This document shows, in pieces, positions 21,216-33,320 of a stretch of 64,000 bases of DNA (position 1 is the first letter of the stretch; every line of letters begins with the position of its first letter). The translations under genes and the position numbers were made by a program. The DNA comes from Lantana camara (taxonomy: Eukaryota > Streptophyta > Magnoliopsida > Lamiales > Verbenaceae): positions 16,686,501 through 16,750,500 of the forward strand of contig CM074865.1 in the NCBI GenBank assembly GCA_037501455.1, read 5' to 3'. Under the pieces are notes generated by a model, which saw nothing but the letters and a program-made list of their open reading frames with translations, was not told the origin of the DNA and searched no databases.

Positions 21216-22812
21216 TCGCTGTCGACGTTTGGAATGGGATAGGGATAAGCCATAGCGAGGGCCACATTCTTATGATGTTCCCTAATTATACCTCCGCGCG
21301 TCTCTTATGTATGCAGTTCCACAACATCCATAATACTGATAATAGCGTGATTACCTTCGCGCTTCTCTCTTCTACTACTACTACTATTATTATTATTATT
21401 ATTTATTTTTCGTCCGAAATTTTATTTTTGAATTTGACAATCGAGTAATAACAAAGTTCTTATATAATAAACTAATCAAGCTGCCCAGGTGGATTCCGAC
21501 TAGAGTTGAAGTAATATAGGAAATGATACTCGATGATTAAGAAGATGGCAGAATTCATGCAAGCTTCTTTGAAACAAATTTCAACTTCAAGTCGTTGTTA
21601 CTCTTATTACATTATTTTAGTAGATTAAGTAGTGCATCCTTCTGGACAATTCCTTTTAACTAATATATATTGTTATCTTGAAGTTCTTTCTTACGTTACT
21701 TGTAAAAATTTAAATACATTTGAATTTAATCATCATAATTAAGTTAGCAATACCATACCATAAATTATATCTCCATTAGATATAATTATTGAAACAAAAT
21801 TTATAAAATTTATCTACATCAGAGAGCACATGTTGAGAACAAATCTTATTATTTTTAGTATACCTGATATGTAAATATAATGTCTAGGTCCATAATATTT
21901 AGGAATAGAGTACATTACGAAATTCTTGTACACTCTAGATAATTTATTCGAAGTGGCCCAACATGTTTTTTTGAATGTCTAATATGTTTATGATTAAGCG
22001 TTATTATTCATTTATCCTCAAGTACGCCTGATATTAGGTGGGAATATACAACCCAAATTCTAAAATTTATTTCACCACATCCAATCCAAGTCCATATATT
22101 TAGTTTTTACCCAAATCCAAATCCAAAACTTAATTAAATGTGGGTTTGGGTAGGATTTTTACCTATGAATATCCAAACCTGGTATGTTCTAATTATTGAA
22201 ATATAACTATTTATCCATACAAGGTTTGAATATGATAATTGAATTTACGGAGAGTTAATGAACAATCTCTAATAAGACAAAATATTTATCCTAAACCCCC
22301 CAATTTGAAATATAGCTATATTAGATTCTTGTTATCCTTTTTATTTTTTGTAAATCCCCCAAATACTGTAAAAGTATCATAATGCCCTTATGGAAATTAA
22401 GAAGGACACAAATATCCATTGTCATCTTCATCTCATTTCTTATTTTCTTCTTGACAGTAGACTCTTTTCCGGCGACAAACAGGAAAAATTAGCATCAGTG
22501 ATTCTTATGATTAATCTTACGTACAAAAACCACCAATCGACATTATGAACGTTGTTTCCCTTTTTTTTTTGTTAATTTGTCGATTTATTTTTCTTTAACT
22601 AGACGAACAAACCTTTGAGTAACTAACAAAATGCATATTTACAATACAAACTTAATAGATTGTTATGTATTCCCGATGGGACGCGTCAATTAAATGAAAA
22701 GCTGCCTGCACTCTTTCCCGTAGTTTGACCGTGTAAAATTTCAGAGGTGACGCCGAAGGGGTGCGACACTAGGTCTCCCAGACTATTCATCTTTATTAAT
22801 ATCTTGCCCTAA
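21216..22812. other. AT-rich intergenic stretch
   Basis: No gene recognised. It contains a short (CTA)n/(TTA)n microsatellite at about 21371-21405 and, near 22090-22190, AT-rich sequence with CCAAATCC runs facing their complements, possibly an old foldback remnant. Confidence 0.5.
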
Positions 22813-23133
22813 ATGCTGTTCTCCCCCATTTCATTTCAACCCAAAAGTCCTTCTTCTTTTTCTCTCCCAAATCTCGAATTCTTGAACAAGAAAGTCATGA
22901 ATCACCCTGGAAATGGAACACCCATTCATGGAGAGGCCAAGGCGTTCATGGTCAAACGTCTCCGGGAATATGCCGCCGATAACAGAGTCGATGGGCTAGC
23001 CAGGATGCAATTAGCCCTGTTTCAAGTGTTTGTTAATATGTCAACGCGATTCGAACTGCAATACTGGCCGCGAGATGTCGGAAATGCGGTGAAGAGACTA
23101 CGGAAAATATTTTACCAATTCTGTAGATTCTAA
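22813..23133 (+). CDS. Unassigned small ORF, 106 codons
   Basis: I do not recognise this protein. The first 28 residues are Ser/Pro/Phe-rich; from the in-frame Met at 22897 it looks like a compact soluble protein with basic and hydrophobic residues in helical spacing (for example MVKRLREYAADNRVDGLARMQLAL split over two helices). No transmembrane segment, signal peptide or zinc motif is visible. Its amino-acid composition is more protein-like than neighbouring ORFs and it lies outside any TE I could delimit. It could be a first exon or a fragment of a host gene. Confidence is low because nothing but the open frame supports it. Confidence 0.3.
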   Translation: MLFSPISFQPKSPSSFSLPNLEFLNKKVMNHPGNGTPIHGEAKAFMVKRLREYAADNRVDGLARMQLALFQVFVNMSTRFELQYWPRDVGNAVKRLRKIFYQFCRF

Positions 23134-23888
23134 TGCAAAGGAAAGCAAAGGAAAAAAGTGGCTCTTAGAGTAAACAAATTCTAATGCACGGACATTTCGT
23201 TTCTTCATCTCGTGCAGTCGAATATGGGCACAAACTCAAATACCACACAACACGGTAAAAATTATCTTTAAAAAAAAAAAAATCTAACATGGCTCGGATA
23301 TAGCATGAATATGGAAAATTAAAAAATATATATTTATCTTATGTTTTTTCTAAATTTGAGAATTATAATATAATTTTAGAAAAAAATCAAATAAATTTAG
23401 TAAAACATACTATATTAATTATTCGTAATGAATTTATATATGACTATATTTTATTTAAATTTATAATATTGAATAGTCTTATGTTTTTTTTTTAAAAAAA
23501 AAAGAATAGTCTTAGGAATATTTTATTCTAAATTACTTAATATATTTATTTATATATAATATAGTTGTGTTGAAATCGTGTCCTATCCCAAAATTTCTAA
23601 AAATTTTATATCGTATCTTGTAGTATTCATGTAGAATGTTCGTATCTATGTCTTATATGCGTAAAAAGTAAATTAGGTGCTGGTTTACTTCGAAGGAAAG
23701 GGGTTTTGGTTATATAAGAACCCCTAATCTCAACTTTACTTACAAGGCATATGGCCTTAACCTAAGCCCCGTGTTTGACGGGGAATAGGCATGCCTAAAT
23801 AGTCCGAGGATTTTTTAAAAATATTATTTAAATTTATGCGAATTCATAAAGTGATATTAGAATGAAATGAGTTAATATTTTGATATAA
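23134..23888. other. AT-rich stretch without recognised gene
   Basis: Poly-A/T runs and no coding signal. From about 23690 there is slightly GC-richer sequence (GCCCCGTGTTTGACGGGG near 23767) that forms a small hairpin. Confidence 0.5.
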
Positions 23889-24176
23889 AACGCCACAATC
23901 TGTGGCGTCCTTTAATTTTTTATTAATTTTTTAACGAGGTTAGCACAGCTCATGGCGTCCCATTAATTTTTATTAATTTTTTAACGTGGCTGCCACTTAC
24001 CGTGGCGTCCATCAATTTATTTATTTATTTATTTAACGCGGTTGCCACTCTCTGTGGTAATCCAAATAATTTTTTTTAATATTATATTAGGGGTCGTCAG
24101 AATCTCTGGCAACCCTATTTTAAATATATATTTTTTAAATTCGAATAAGTTGGTTGCCACAACGTGTGGCAATCCT
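23889..24176. repeat. Tandem array of about 50-bp units, each with a GCCAC/GTGGC inverted repeat
   Basis: Six degenerate units at about 50-56 bp spacing: conserved cores at 23891-23910, 23941-23960, 23991-24010, 24042-24062, 24093-24113 and 24152-24174. Most cores have GCCAC and GTGGC arms around a 4-6 nt loop, followed by GTCC or ATCC and an AT-rich spacer rich in TTATT. Arms vary together in places (for example GGCGTCC versus GGCAATCC). Confidence 0.75.
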
Positions 24177-24574
24177 TAATAAAAGAATAATTTTTATTAA
24201 TTCTTTTTTTAAAATTCTACAATTATTGCTACTCATTTTTCGCATTGGATCCCCTGCAATATACAGTAACTTTGTGAAATAGTAAATGGACATGATAATA
24301 CATTGAAAATATTTCATATTTGCTATCAATGCTAAGCTGAAAATTTATTCATAAGTGATATATAAATGCAATAAAGCTGAAATAATACTGTTCGAAATGC
24401 ATTATTGGTAGAGCTCTGTGCAATGTACTATACAAAATGCATTATTGATGAGTGCTGAAAGTTTATTTAAACCGACAAAGATGTTGTTCAAAATGCATAA
24501 CAAAACTTTCTTTGAGTTTTCTGCATACCAAAACTTTCTTTAACTTCTTTCAAGAAAATTTCTTGTTTCTTACA
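24177..24574 (+). other. Region upstream of the MULE transposase
   Basis: AT-rich. A short direct repeat AAATGCATTATTG occurs at about 24398 and 24437, with a related copy near 24490. It probably includes the 5' untranslated part of the Mutator-like element, but no terminal inverted repeat could be delimited. Confidence 0.4.
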
Positions 24575-24640
24575 ATGGATTCGATTGGGGTAATTGTCTT
24601 TTATGGTGGCACTTATACTGAGTCCAACCATTGTGTTTCT
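24575..24640 (+). pseudogene. Mutator-like (MULE) transposase, N-terminal 22 codons
   Basis: Starts at ATG 24575 with a segment typical of plant MuDR-type transposase N-termini (IVFYGG position). It is exactly 22 codons to the copia insertion; after the duplicated TTTCT the same frame resumes at 29727. The two parts are therefore one ORF split by the copia element. Confidence 0.7.
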
Positions 24641-24819
24641 TGTTTTCTTTAATGGACGAGATAGTTGGAAGAAATCTGTATATTGTATTGCTTGAATTGA
24701 ATGAATATTACAAGATACATACACCTATAAATACAAAGGAGATCTAGGATATAAAAGGAAAACAGAATAATTACAATAATTATGAGATTATGGAAATCCC
24801 TAGCCTTTCTTGTTCGACA
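24641..24819 (-). repeat. 3' LTR of the 5.1-kb copia element
   Basis: 179 bp, TG...CA, preceded on the minus strand by the polypurine tract CTTGAGGGGGAG (24831-24820). Confidence 0.93.
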
Positions 24820-24835
24820 CTCCCCCTCAAGTTGT

Positions 24836-26223
24836 ATCGTCGGATCTCCGATGTGCAACTTGCTTAAGACTCCTTCGAAAATCCTCTCGTTCACAGCCTT
24901 TGTCAGAACGTCAGTGAGCTGGTCCTTCAATCTTACATACGACAAATTAATAACTCCTTCCTCAATCTTTTCCTTAATGAAGTGTCTATCAACCTCAACA
25001 TGCTTCGTACGATCATGCTATATGGGGTTCTGGGATATGCTAATCGCCGCCCGATTATCACACATCAGGTTACACGCCTCATTTGTGTGAAGGCCAATTT
25101 CGGCTAGTAACTTTCTCAACCACAAGACCTCAGCCACACCTCTGGCAATTCCTCTGAACTCTGACTCTGCACTCGAAAGAGCCACCACCTTCTGCTTCTT
25201 ACTTCTCCATGTCACTATATTCCCTCCAACAAGGGTAAAGTACCCCGATGTCGACCTCCTGTCTCCGGGAATTCCTGCCCTATCAGCGTCTGTATACGCC
25301 TCAATCCTTAAGTGGTCATGTTTCTGAAAGAAAACACCTATTCCCGGATAACCCTTTAAGTAACGACACACCCTGATCGCCGCATTCATATGCTCCTTCT
25401 GGGGTTGATACATGAACTGGCTCAATACTCCAACAACATACGCTATGTCTGGTCGAGTGTGAGACAAGTATATCAACTTCCCCACCAAGTTTTGGTACTG
25501 AACCTTCTCTGCGTTTTCTGCCCCTTCTACAATCCGCAACCCATGGTTAACTGTCATAGGAGTATCTGCTGGTCGGCATTCTAAAAGTCCTGTCTCTGCT
25601 AGAAGATCAAGGACAAATTTCCTCTGCGAGATATATATGCCTCTTTTAGATCTCAGTACTTCTATCCCAAGGAAATACTTCAGCTGCCCCAAGTCCTTCA
25701 TCTCTAATTCTTTAAAAAAGTTTTCTCTCAATTGAACAAATTTCTCTTTATCATTTCCAGTGATGATCATATCATCTACATAGATGATGAGACACGTAAC
25801 ACGCCCATCCCTTTTCTTGATGAAGAGTGTATGGTCCGAATTACTCTGGTGGTACCCATACTTCTTCATTGCTACTGAGAACCTTCCAAACCAAGCCCGA
25901 GGGGACTGCTTGAAGCCATACAAGGCCTTTTTCAGTCTACATACCTCTCTGTCCCCAAAGTCCTAAGTGAACCCCGGTGGAGGTTCCATATACGATTCTT
26001 CTTGAAGATCTCCATGCAAAAAGGCATTCTTGACATCAAACTGATGTAACTCCCAATCCCGGTTAGCTGCTATAGAGAATAATACCCTGATGGTATCGAT
26101 CTTCACCACCGGAGAAAAAGTTTCAGAGTAATCAATGCCATACGTCTGCTTATACCCCTTTGCCACTAACCTCACCTTGTATCTCTCGACACTCTTATCT
26201 ACTCGGTGTTTTACTGTATGCAC
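24836..26223 (-). pseudogene. Copia RT-RNase H, interrupted
   Basis: RT begins near 26223 ([20 protein letters not shown]). A TAG at about 25965-25963 and nearby changes interrupt the frame before it resumes at about 25923 with the catalytic YVDDMIITGND, conserved LGQLKYFLGIEV and an RNase H domain (EAYTDADRAG, ALSSAESEF). A second in-frame TAG near 25020-25018 replaces a Gln codon in the QNP-HDRTKH motif; the terminal DVLTKAV segment follows to about 24836. Motifs are readable but the gene cannot make a full protein. Confidence 0.88.
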
Positions 26224-26460
26224 TCATCTGCACCCTACTACCTTTTTCCTTGGAGGAAGTATGCACTTATCCCAAGTTTCATTTTTTCTTAGTGTCTCCA
26301 TTTCTGTTTCCATAGCCTGAACCCACTTACTCTCGGTAAGTGCTTCCTTCACCTTATTTGGGATCCTGTCAAAATAGATGGCTGCAGTGTATGTACGAGC
26401 CTGTGCCGCAAGACACCCGATGAAAACATTAGCTAGAGGATACTCCGAAGTCCTACCTAT

Positions 26461-27045
26461 TTACTCTGGCTCATACCTCTTAGGTGGGACCCCTCTGTTA
26501 GCTCTGGGTGGTAACTTATATCTTGCTGGCTCCCCCTGCACATTATTCTCCTCTTCCTGTGTCTCACTGTCCCCTGCACTGTTAGGACTACATGGAATAG
26601 CTGAAGGAATAACAGAAGTAGAGTTATTCGACATGTGACCACTAACCTTAGGACTATCTTCAGGGGTGATGGGTGTTGTGGAAGTACTGAGGGTTGTATC
26701 ACGGGAAAAGTTGGCTCTGTGGCCCCGCGTACTTGCTCTGTTGGGACTATGTCTGACCAAGAATAGGCAGGCGGTGAGTGTAGTGGTATCCCACTCAGTA
26801 GATCCTGCTGTCGAATCTCCCCCCTGATCACTGGGGGAGGCAAAGAAAAACTCGGTCTCAATGAAATTACAATCCATGGTGGTGTACATTCGCCTAGTGG
26901 GAGGATGATCACACCGATATCCCTTCTGATGAACCCCATGCCCGATAAAGACACATTTGATGGAACAGGGATCAAGCTTGGTTCGCTGGGTTCCAGGGAT
27001 ATGAACAAACACTGAGCACCCGAATACCCAAGGAGGTAGAGCCAA
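26461..27045 (-). pseudogene. Copia integrase C-terminal region and linker
   Basis: Encodes the VFGCSVFVHIPGTQRTKLDP segment typical of plant copia downstream of the integrase core, followed by GYRCDHPPTRRMYTTMDC and a long Ser/Thr/Pro-rich linker before RT. It is in a different frame from the integrase core. Between 26224 and 26460 the start of the RT region can be recognised only in pieces. Confidence 0.75.
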
Positions 27046-27305
27046 AACGGAGGGGATACTGACTTATTTTGCAAACCAGCCGAGAGGTGTTTCAAGGTTC
27101 AGGGACTTTTTGGGAAGTCTGTTTACTAGTTAGACAGAGGTGGGGACCACTTCAGGCTACATGTACTTCGGACAGTGGGACTAAATGAGGAGGGATCGAG
27201 ATATCTCAAGGAGTTGGTAGTTTTTTCGTTCTGCTACCCCGTTTTGTTAAGGGGTATCTGGACAAAAGGATTGGTGTATGAGCCCGTGCTTTTGAAAAAA
27301 CTGTT

Positions 27306-27921
27306 TCATGGTGGTATTAGCAAATTCCCCCCATTATCAGAACTAAGCAACTGATTCTGAGAATTGTATTGTGTTTGAACCATTTGAAAGAATTCTATGA
27401 ACTTAGCAGGAACTTCAGACTTATGTTTAAGAAAATATACCCACGTCATTCTCGAATAGTCATCAATAAACAAAACAAAATACTTAAAACTATGGTTCAA
27501 ACCAGTGTTCGGGGATGGACCCCATACATCAGAATGTACTAGAGAAAAGACTCTATCAGTGCGAGAACTAGAAACGAAAAAAGGCTGTCTATGACTCTTT
27601 GCATGAATACATGTCTCACAAGAGAACTTATTGTTTTCAGAAAAAAAAAAACTGAGGAAATAATAACTAGAGATACCCTGGGGATGGATGACCCAACCGG
27701 CGATGTCATAGCCACTGTTGGCGGTTCGCTGTCCCATGAGCAAGCGCTGTAGTTCCTTGTTGAGCTACCTCATCCACGTAATACAACCCTCCGCTTTCAG
27801 TACCACGCCCAATCACGCTCCCCGACTGAATATCCTGTAACAAGCAAAAACAGGAAAACATAAGCACGATGTAATTTAATTTTTTTGTCACATGACTAAT
27901 AGACAACAGTTTACAAGACAA
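27306..27921 (-). pseudogene. Copia GAG-pre-integrase and integrase core, frameshifted
   Basis: The first segment (27921-27706) carries the pre-integrase part; the next (27743-27306) has the zinc-binding CETCIHAKSHRQPF and the integrase residues HSDVWGP (first Asp) and SSDNGGN (second Asp). An extra G in the run after DNGG shifts the frame, so the catalytic Glu region is not in phase. From 27300 to 27046 only broken integrase sequence remains. Confidence 0.82.
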
Positions 27922-28060
27922 GCTGGGGACATAGAGACAATTCCTTAATTTTTAAAGTAGGTGATAATTAGAGAGTTCCGGCTCCAAGAACCGGAGAGAA
28001 GTCCCCGTTTGCATTCTATATCGAGGCTCTCTTTGGGGTGGTAACATCAACTAAATCGGA

Positions 28061-28294
28061 CTAATCATAAGTCATCGTACCTGTGGCACCACAATCGAAA
28101 ATCCATCGAGAATTTCTTACCCCGGAGGTTCTAAAAGCTAAACCAATTTCCCTATTATCTGTGTTGGGGGTCATACAACACGTTTCTTGGTTAGGGGAAT
28201 CAATTTTAGTATTATTACAATCATGGGGGGCTGAAATTAAATATGGAGAAATGGGTGAGGTGGAGGGGTAAATATGACAATTCCCCTCACCCAC
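28061..28294 (-). pseudogene. Copia protease region
   Basis: Ends with RWIFDCGATGTMTYD, the protease active-site region, with Cys in place of the usual Ser/Thr after the catalytic Asp, a variant seen in plant copia elements. Frame breaks lie on both sides. The stretch between this and gag (28295-28739) is coding-derived but has stops. Confidence 0.7.
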
Positions 28295-28739
28295 CTTATA
28301 CCTAATTCTGCCTTCCTCTTTTCAATTCCAGCGTGTAACGCTGCTACAAGGGTACTTCCACTCTTTTCTTCACCCGATCCCCTGTTCTCTTTTCCGGTGC
28401 TTTCACCGTCAACTATGGCGGCAGCGCGGTACGCCTGGACCTATCCCACCATTGGCTTTTTCATCTGTCGGGGAAATCGATGATTTCATAGCATGTTCCT
28501 CTACCGTGGCCTGGGCGTCTACACTTGCTTAACTTCACGATGCCCCGGCTTCCGTCGCCGTTCCGGGATGATGGCGCCGGTCCTCTCCACGGCGCGCCTG
28601 ACCGAAACAGGGTGGCGGAGTTCTATGGTGGCCCCTTCTAAAAAACCGATGGGTTTTGGGCGATTAGCCCAGCCCCTATTCCTGAGGCACTCGCCGATGA
28701 TGGGACACCATCTCCGCCACTCTCACTCCCCATGATGCC

Positions 28740-29468
28740 TCATCGAGGTCCCTCTCGCCGGACCATGGCGTATACTTTTTCTACTGAGGGAAGTGGGGTT
28801 TCCTTGAGAAGATCTCTTCTCTCGACATCAAATTTATCGTCAATTCCTGCTAGGAATTGAAACAGCCGGTTCTCGGACCTTAACCTATTGAAGATAGTGA
28901 TATCTCCTTCACAACTCATCGGATTGGGCTGTCTCATTTCAATCTCTCTCCAGATCCGTTGGATGTTGTTGTAGTACTGTTCAATTGAATCTGACCCTTG
29001 TTTCAGATTATTGGCCCTCATGGTTAGGTCGTAAATCTGTAGGCCATCGCCTCCTTGGCTGTCGGTGGCGTGTAGTCCATCCCACAGTGCCTTTGTTGAG
29101 GGATATTCGGCGTAATAGCTGATAAGTTCCTGCTCCATGTTCTCCAAGAGCCAGGTGCAGATGATGAGGTCGTTTTTCTCCCATCGATGATAGTCAGGGT
29201 GACCCGGGGCTGGTGGTTTCGGGTAGCCAGTGAGATGGCTGAGTTTTTCTCTCCCCCGTATTGCTAATTTTACCAATCGTGCCCAAAGGGAGAAGTTGAA
29301 TTGGTTTAATTTGATACTGATATTGATGGGTTGTGCTGTGTGACTCTGATTACGTTCGATCTGCGGTTGTAGTTTCTGAAGAAGGCTGGTTAGTTGGATA
29401 GCCAAGGAATTGGGCTGTGACTCCTTGGTCATGCCGGAGTGACCGCTGTTGTCATGGTCGTCGGTCAT
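28740..29468 (-). pseudogene. Copia Gag, truncated by a stop
   Basis: 242 codons from the ATG at 29468, 63 bp downstream of the primer site. It begins with a Gln/Ser-rich segment, then the Gag core with IKLNQFNFSLWARLVKLAI, ICTWLLENM and LRSENRLFQFLAGID. An in-frame TGA at 28742-28740 ends it before the zinc knuckle; the same frame reads on as a Gly/Ser/Ala-rich tract. Confidence 0.85.
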
Positions 29469-29530
29469 GGCTGAGAAGGTATGGGGTAGATGATGAGCAA
29501 GAAAACCGGATCACTGGTTGATCAGATTCC

Positions 29531-29542
29531 ACTCTGATACCA
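29531..29542 (-). other. Primer binding site of the 5.1-kb copia element
   Basis: TGGTATCAGAGT on the minus strand directly abutting the 5' LTR, matching initiator tRNA-Met. Confidence 0.9.
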
Positions 29543-29721
29543 TGTTTTCTTTAATGGACGACATAGTTGGAAGAAATCTGTATATTGTATTGCTTGAATT
29601 GAATGAATATTACAAGATACATACACGTATATATACAAAGGAGATCTAGGCTGTAAAAGGAAAACAAAATAATTACAATAACTATGGGATTATGGAAATC
29701 CTTAGCCTTTCTTGTTCAACA
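29543..29721 (-). repeat. 5' LTR of the 5.1-kb copia element
   Basis: 179 bp, with several differences from the 3' LTR (for example CACGTATATATA versus CACCTATAAATA), so the insertion is not very recent. Confidence 0.93.
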
Positions 29722-31050
29722 TTTCTTTAGGTCGACCACCATTTACCATTACTAGAATTTCACGATCAGCCATATTTTATGATCTCGTTCAACGCATTTG
29801 TGATGTATTTCGTTTGCCATGAGATGAATACAATATCAAGCTTTTCTCGACATGGCACATATCAAAATTTTCGGCACCGATCGAAACGGTTGTTGAAATA
29901 TCCGATGATAATCTTTTGAGCCGTTACACGAATATCACATCCCAACTCAAATCATTCAAGGTGTTTGTTGTCGCTGAGTCCATCCAAAAACAACAATCAG
30001 TAGATGCTACTTGGGGTCAAGACATGCGAAATTACATGGAACTGCTCACTCAAGATGTGTCGTCGATTAGCAGTGGTTTCGAAGCATTTGGTATCAATTA
30101 CCCCAATATAACACTGCAACAAAGCACTCAGGCTGATGCATATGTGGTGCAAGAGGAGGAGGAGGATGAGGACGAGGAATTTACATATCAATTTCAAGAA
30201 ACTTATAAAGTGTTGTCGGAGTTAGAGACAGACAATGACGAGGATGACTCCAGTGACAACGAGGATGAAACCCGTGAGAACACTAGCCGAAAAGGTTGCA
30301 GCTGTTGCGGATGTGTTGGCACAACATAATAGTGAAAGCTCACATCCTCACAAATTCCATCCCTACTACCATGTAACTGGATCTGAAATGTGTGCTGACT
30401 CGATGGACTTACCGACGGGCGGATGGAGTAAATTTTATGATTCTAATATTAGTAGATTGGCTGTGGGGATGTCGTTTCAAAGTAAGAAAAATGTGCAAGC
30501 AGCCGTTAAGGACTTCTCTATTCGATGGGCTAAACGAGAATTTAAAGTTCGGAGTAGTACCCCAGAATTTTGGAAGGTCCATTGTAAACGAGGTCAAGCT
30601 ACATGCTGTCCATGGGAGTTGCGTGCGCAATATAAAAAGAGAGTGAGGATTTGGGTCATCTCTGTTTATCACGGTGATCATACATGTAGTCCCAATTTCA
30701 TTCTGACCGACCATACAAACTTGGATATGAATTTTATTACGGGTATGTTAGTTGGCCATGTTAGGACCAACTACGCCTATGCAGTAGTAGACGTCCGTCA
30801 AACTGTTAATGATTTTTGCGGATATCAGATTGGATATTCAAAGGCTTACCACAGTCTTAGGCGGGCTCGTGAACAATGGTATGGTACGTGGGAAAGTTCA
30901 GTTGCGCTATAAAAATGGAATCCAGGTAATCCCCCATCCTTTTGTTTCGTTGCCAAAGATTTCCTTTTAATATCATATATTTAATAATAATTTAATTTAT
31001 ACTTGTAGGCACCGTAGTGGAATGGAGGCACTATCCTAATGGAGGAGGTA
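29722..31050 (+). pseudogene. Mutator-like (MULE) transposase, main part, 3' end lost
   Basis: Continues the ORF begun at 24575. In frame from 29727 it has a TGA at 29820-29822, then an acidic tract (EEEEDEDEE) to about 30290, where a frameshift passes to the 30235-30912 frame. That part is the MuDR N-terminal DNA-binding-type domain: VGMSFQSKKNVQAAVKDF, CKRGQATCCPWELRA, then HGDHTC. A TAA at 30910-30912 follows, and a likely 83-bp GT-AG intron (30926-31008) leads to GTVVEWRHYPN, the segment preceding the catalytic domain. At 31050 the chromovirus LTR interrupts it; the catalytic DDE part is not in the window. Confidence 0.85.
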
Positions 31051-31403
31051 TGAAGCGCCCGGAGCATCGGTATGCCACAACCCCGCATTATGTCACAATA
31101 CATATACGAAACGGACATCCGTACACGCACTAAGTCATAGCGAACAGGTGACAACCAAAAACAATCCTGGCTAGGCAGGACTAGACCCTGCCAATCAAGT
31201 GCGCAATAAGAACTAATATGCAGAAGCGTAATTAAAACAAATAATAATCAATAACGGTTAGGTCACATGTAAACGAGTTCAAACTGTGTAACCTGTCAGA
31301 GCAAAATATATACAATAGCCACCAAGGCTAACAAAACAGTAACAAGTGTCCAAAAGTATAGACGGCGGACAAGGTCTCAATACTACAACTAATAAAAGTA
31401 TGT
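31051..31403 (-). repeat. Chromovirus 3' LTR, outer part (LTR A)
   Basis: First 353 bp (plus-strand view, TGAAGCGCCCGGAGC...) of the 3' LTR, interrupted by solo LTR B and resuming at 35082. Resemblance to the starts of LTRs B, D and the reversed end of C (shared CTAGGCGGGACTA-like and ATAGCGAAC blocks) shows they are one LTR superfamily. Confidence 0.85.
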
Positions 31404-33320
31404 TGTAGCACCCGGAACACAAGGTAGCCACATTCCCCGCACTATAGTTCAATCCACATATGGAACGAGCACCCATACATGAATCAAGCCTATAGCGAAC
31501 GGGAGACAATAAAAAAAAAACAATCTAGCTAGGCGGGACTAACCCTCAATTAATTACCAACATGCATAACAATTATAACGAAAGCATAGTAATAAACATT
31601 CATTCCAATTCATTTACCTTATACAAGTTCATTCCATCCTATATATACACGATATCAATTATCCATAACAAGTCATAAGTAGTAGAAATGCATCAATAAT
31701 GTACATGAAAACGAGAATTACAAGTGCTAGACCCAAAATGAAAGACTCAATTCCCGCCTAGCACGTAACCCTGTAAAACCTAAAAATGTGAGGTGTCAGT
31801 CTATCAAAGACTGAGTGAGGGGTTTATAAATGTAAGCGCAATTACCATGCAAACCATAATCTCGGGTAAGATTTCATAAAGGAAGCAATATTGGCTCAAT
31901 AGCAAAGTAGTTCTCGCCCGAGATTACAACTATCCAATTTACAATTCAATCAGTTCAGTTCAATCAATCAGTGGCCCGACGAGTGAGGGAAAATCTCTAA
32001 CCTTTCTCCGACTGTGTATAATAATTCAGTTATTAATTGATTAAGTGATCAAGCAATCAATTACAGTGCACAATTACGAGCAGTTTCAGTAACCCTTTTC
32101 CCTCCGGTGATGGTGGGATTACAAGGCCCCACCACCCAGTCAGTGTGAGCATAGGGTTCATGAGTCCCTATGCCCGGAACTCCTTCCTCCACTAATCTCC
32201 TAGTGGATTTAGGGGTCATCCCAAAAGTTGTGAGGATAGTGCAAGAGTTACCCGGCAGCCCATGTTTTCCCAGTTGGCTCAGTACACTACCCTCGGGCCC
32301 ACAGTGCAGTACAGTATACTCGCCAAAACAATCAATTCAGTACAGTAATAATAGTTCAGTACAGTAGCAGTAGTTCAGTTGTAAATCATTTGAGGTTTAT
32401 GGAAAACTATAGATATATGTATACATTTTGGCCAAAATCCACATAAGGGTTGTACGGGTTCTATATAACTAGAAATTAAACCTCACCTGACGAGCGACGG
32501 AACAAGACAAGGATACAAGAAAGTGTCCATAAGATCAATGATCTCCGCCCTGGAGAAGAACTGGACAAGAAAGGAAACAACGTAAACTCGTGAGATGAGA
32601 CTCAATATGAGACCAAGTATGACGCAAGACAATGCTCATGTAACACCTTAATAACCAAAAAAATTAGCAATCAAGTGACACTTAAATATGTATGAGAACC
32701 AATTAAAATCTAAGAGATGAAATTAATCTCAAGGAGTTATGTATTCGTATCATTCAATCATTTCAAGTTCAATTCGCGTAGGGCATGGAGTCACACAATC
32801 ATGTTTGAGCAATTAAGTACCAAGAAGCGTCACATAGGAGCATAATTATCAATTAATCAAGTATATAACTCATATAAGTCACATACTGGAGCCAAGGAAG
32901 TGAAAGGAATGCAATAAGAAAGGTTTTGGTGAAGTTGGGCAAAAACCAACAATTTTCAGAAACGCACACGCTGTAGGAAAACTGGAATATCTTGAGTTCT
33001 AGAAGTTATAATTGAGTTTTTTTTTGTTGGATATAAAACTAGACAAGTTTACCTTTCCGATGATATATGGCTCGTTTCCTAGTTTCAAAGTGAAGTGAAA
33101 ATGGCTTAAGCTTGAAGATGGGTGCATGCAGACTTTCGGTGAAGTGGCGACACCAAAAAGGATTGAATATATCTCACAAATTAGAAATGATAATGAGGTG
33201 ATTCTAATTAGATAGTATTCTAGACTTCAATATGTTTTCGTTGGTTCAAAAATCAGGTCAATCGGAGTTCGTTTGAGGGGTAAACAGAATAAAACAAACT
33301 TAGGCTGAAAACAGGGGAGG

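Larger units (their letters stand above)
24641..29721 (-). mobile_element. Ty1/copia retrotransposon, 5.1 kb, complete in structure but decayed
   Basis: 5081 bp with 179-bp LTRs (24641-24819 and 29543-29721) and target duplication TTTCT at 24636-24640 and 29722-29726. Primer site and polypurine tract are in place and the domains run gag, protease, integrase, RT, RNase H on the minus strand. LTRs differ at several positions and the coding frame has stops and frameshifts, so it is older than the 10-kb copia copies. It is a different lineage from them: short LTRs and unrelated Gag. It sits inside the MULE transposase ORF. Confidence 0.95.

Noticed and set aside
23889..24176. Possible CRISPR-like array because of regular repeats and spacers
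   Set aside because: Plant nuclear context, degenerate units, low-complexity AT spacers and no cas genes.
26378..28735. Plus-strand ORFs across the 5.1-kb copia element
   Set aside because: Antisense to recognisable copia domains on the minus strand.
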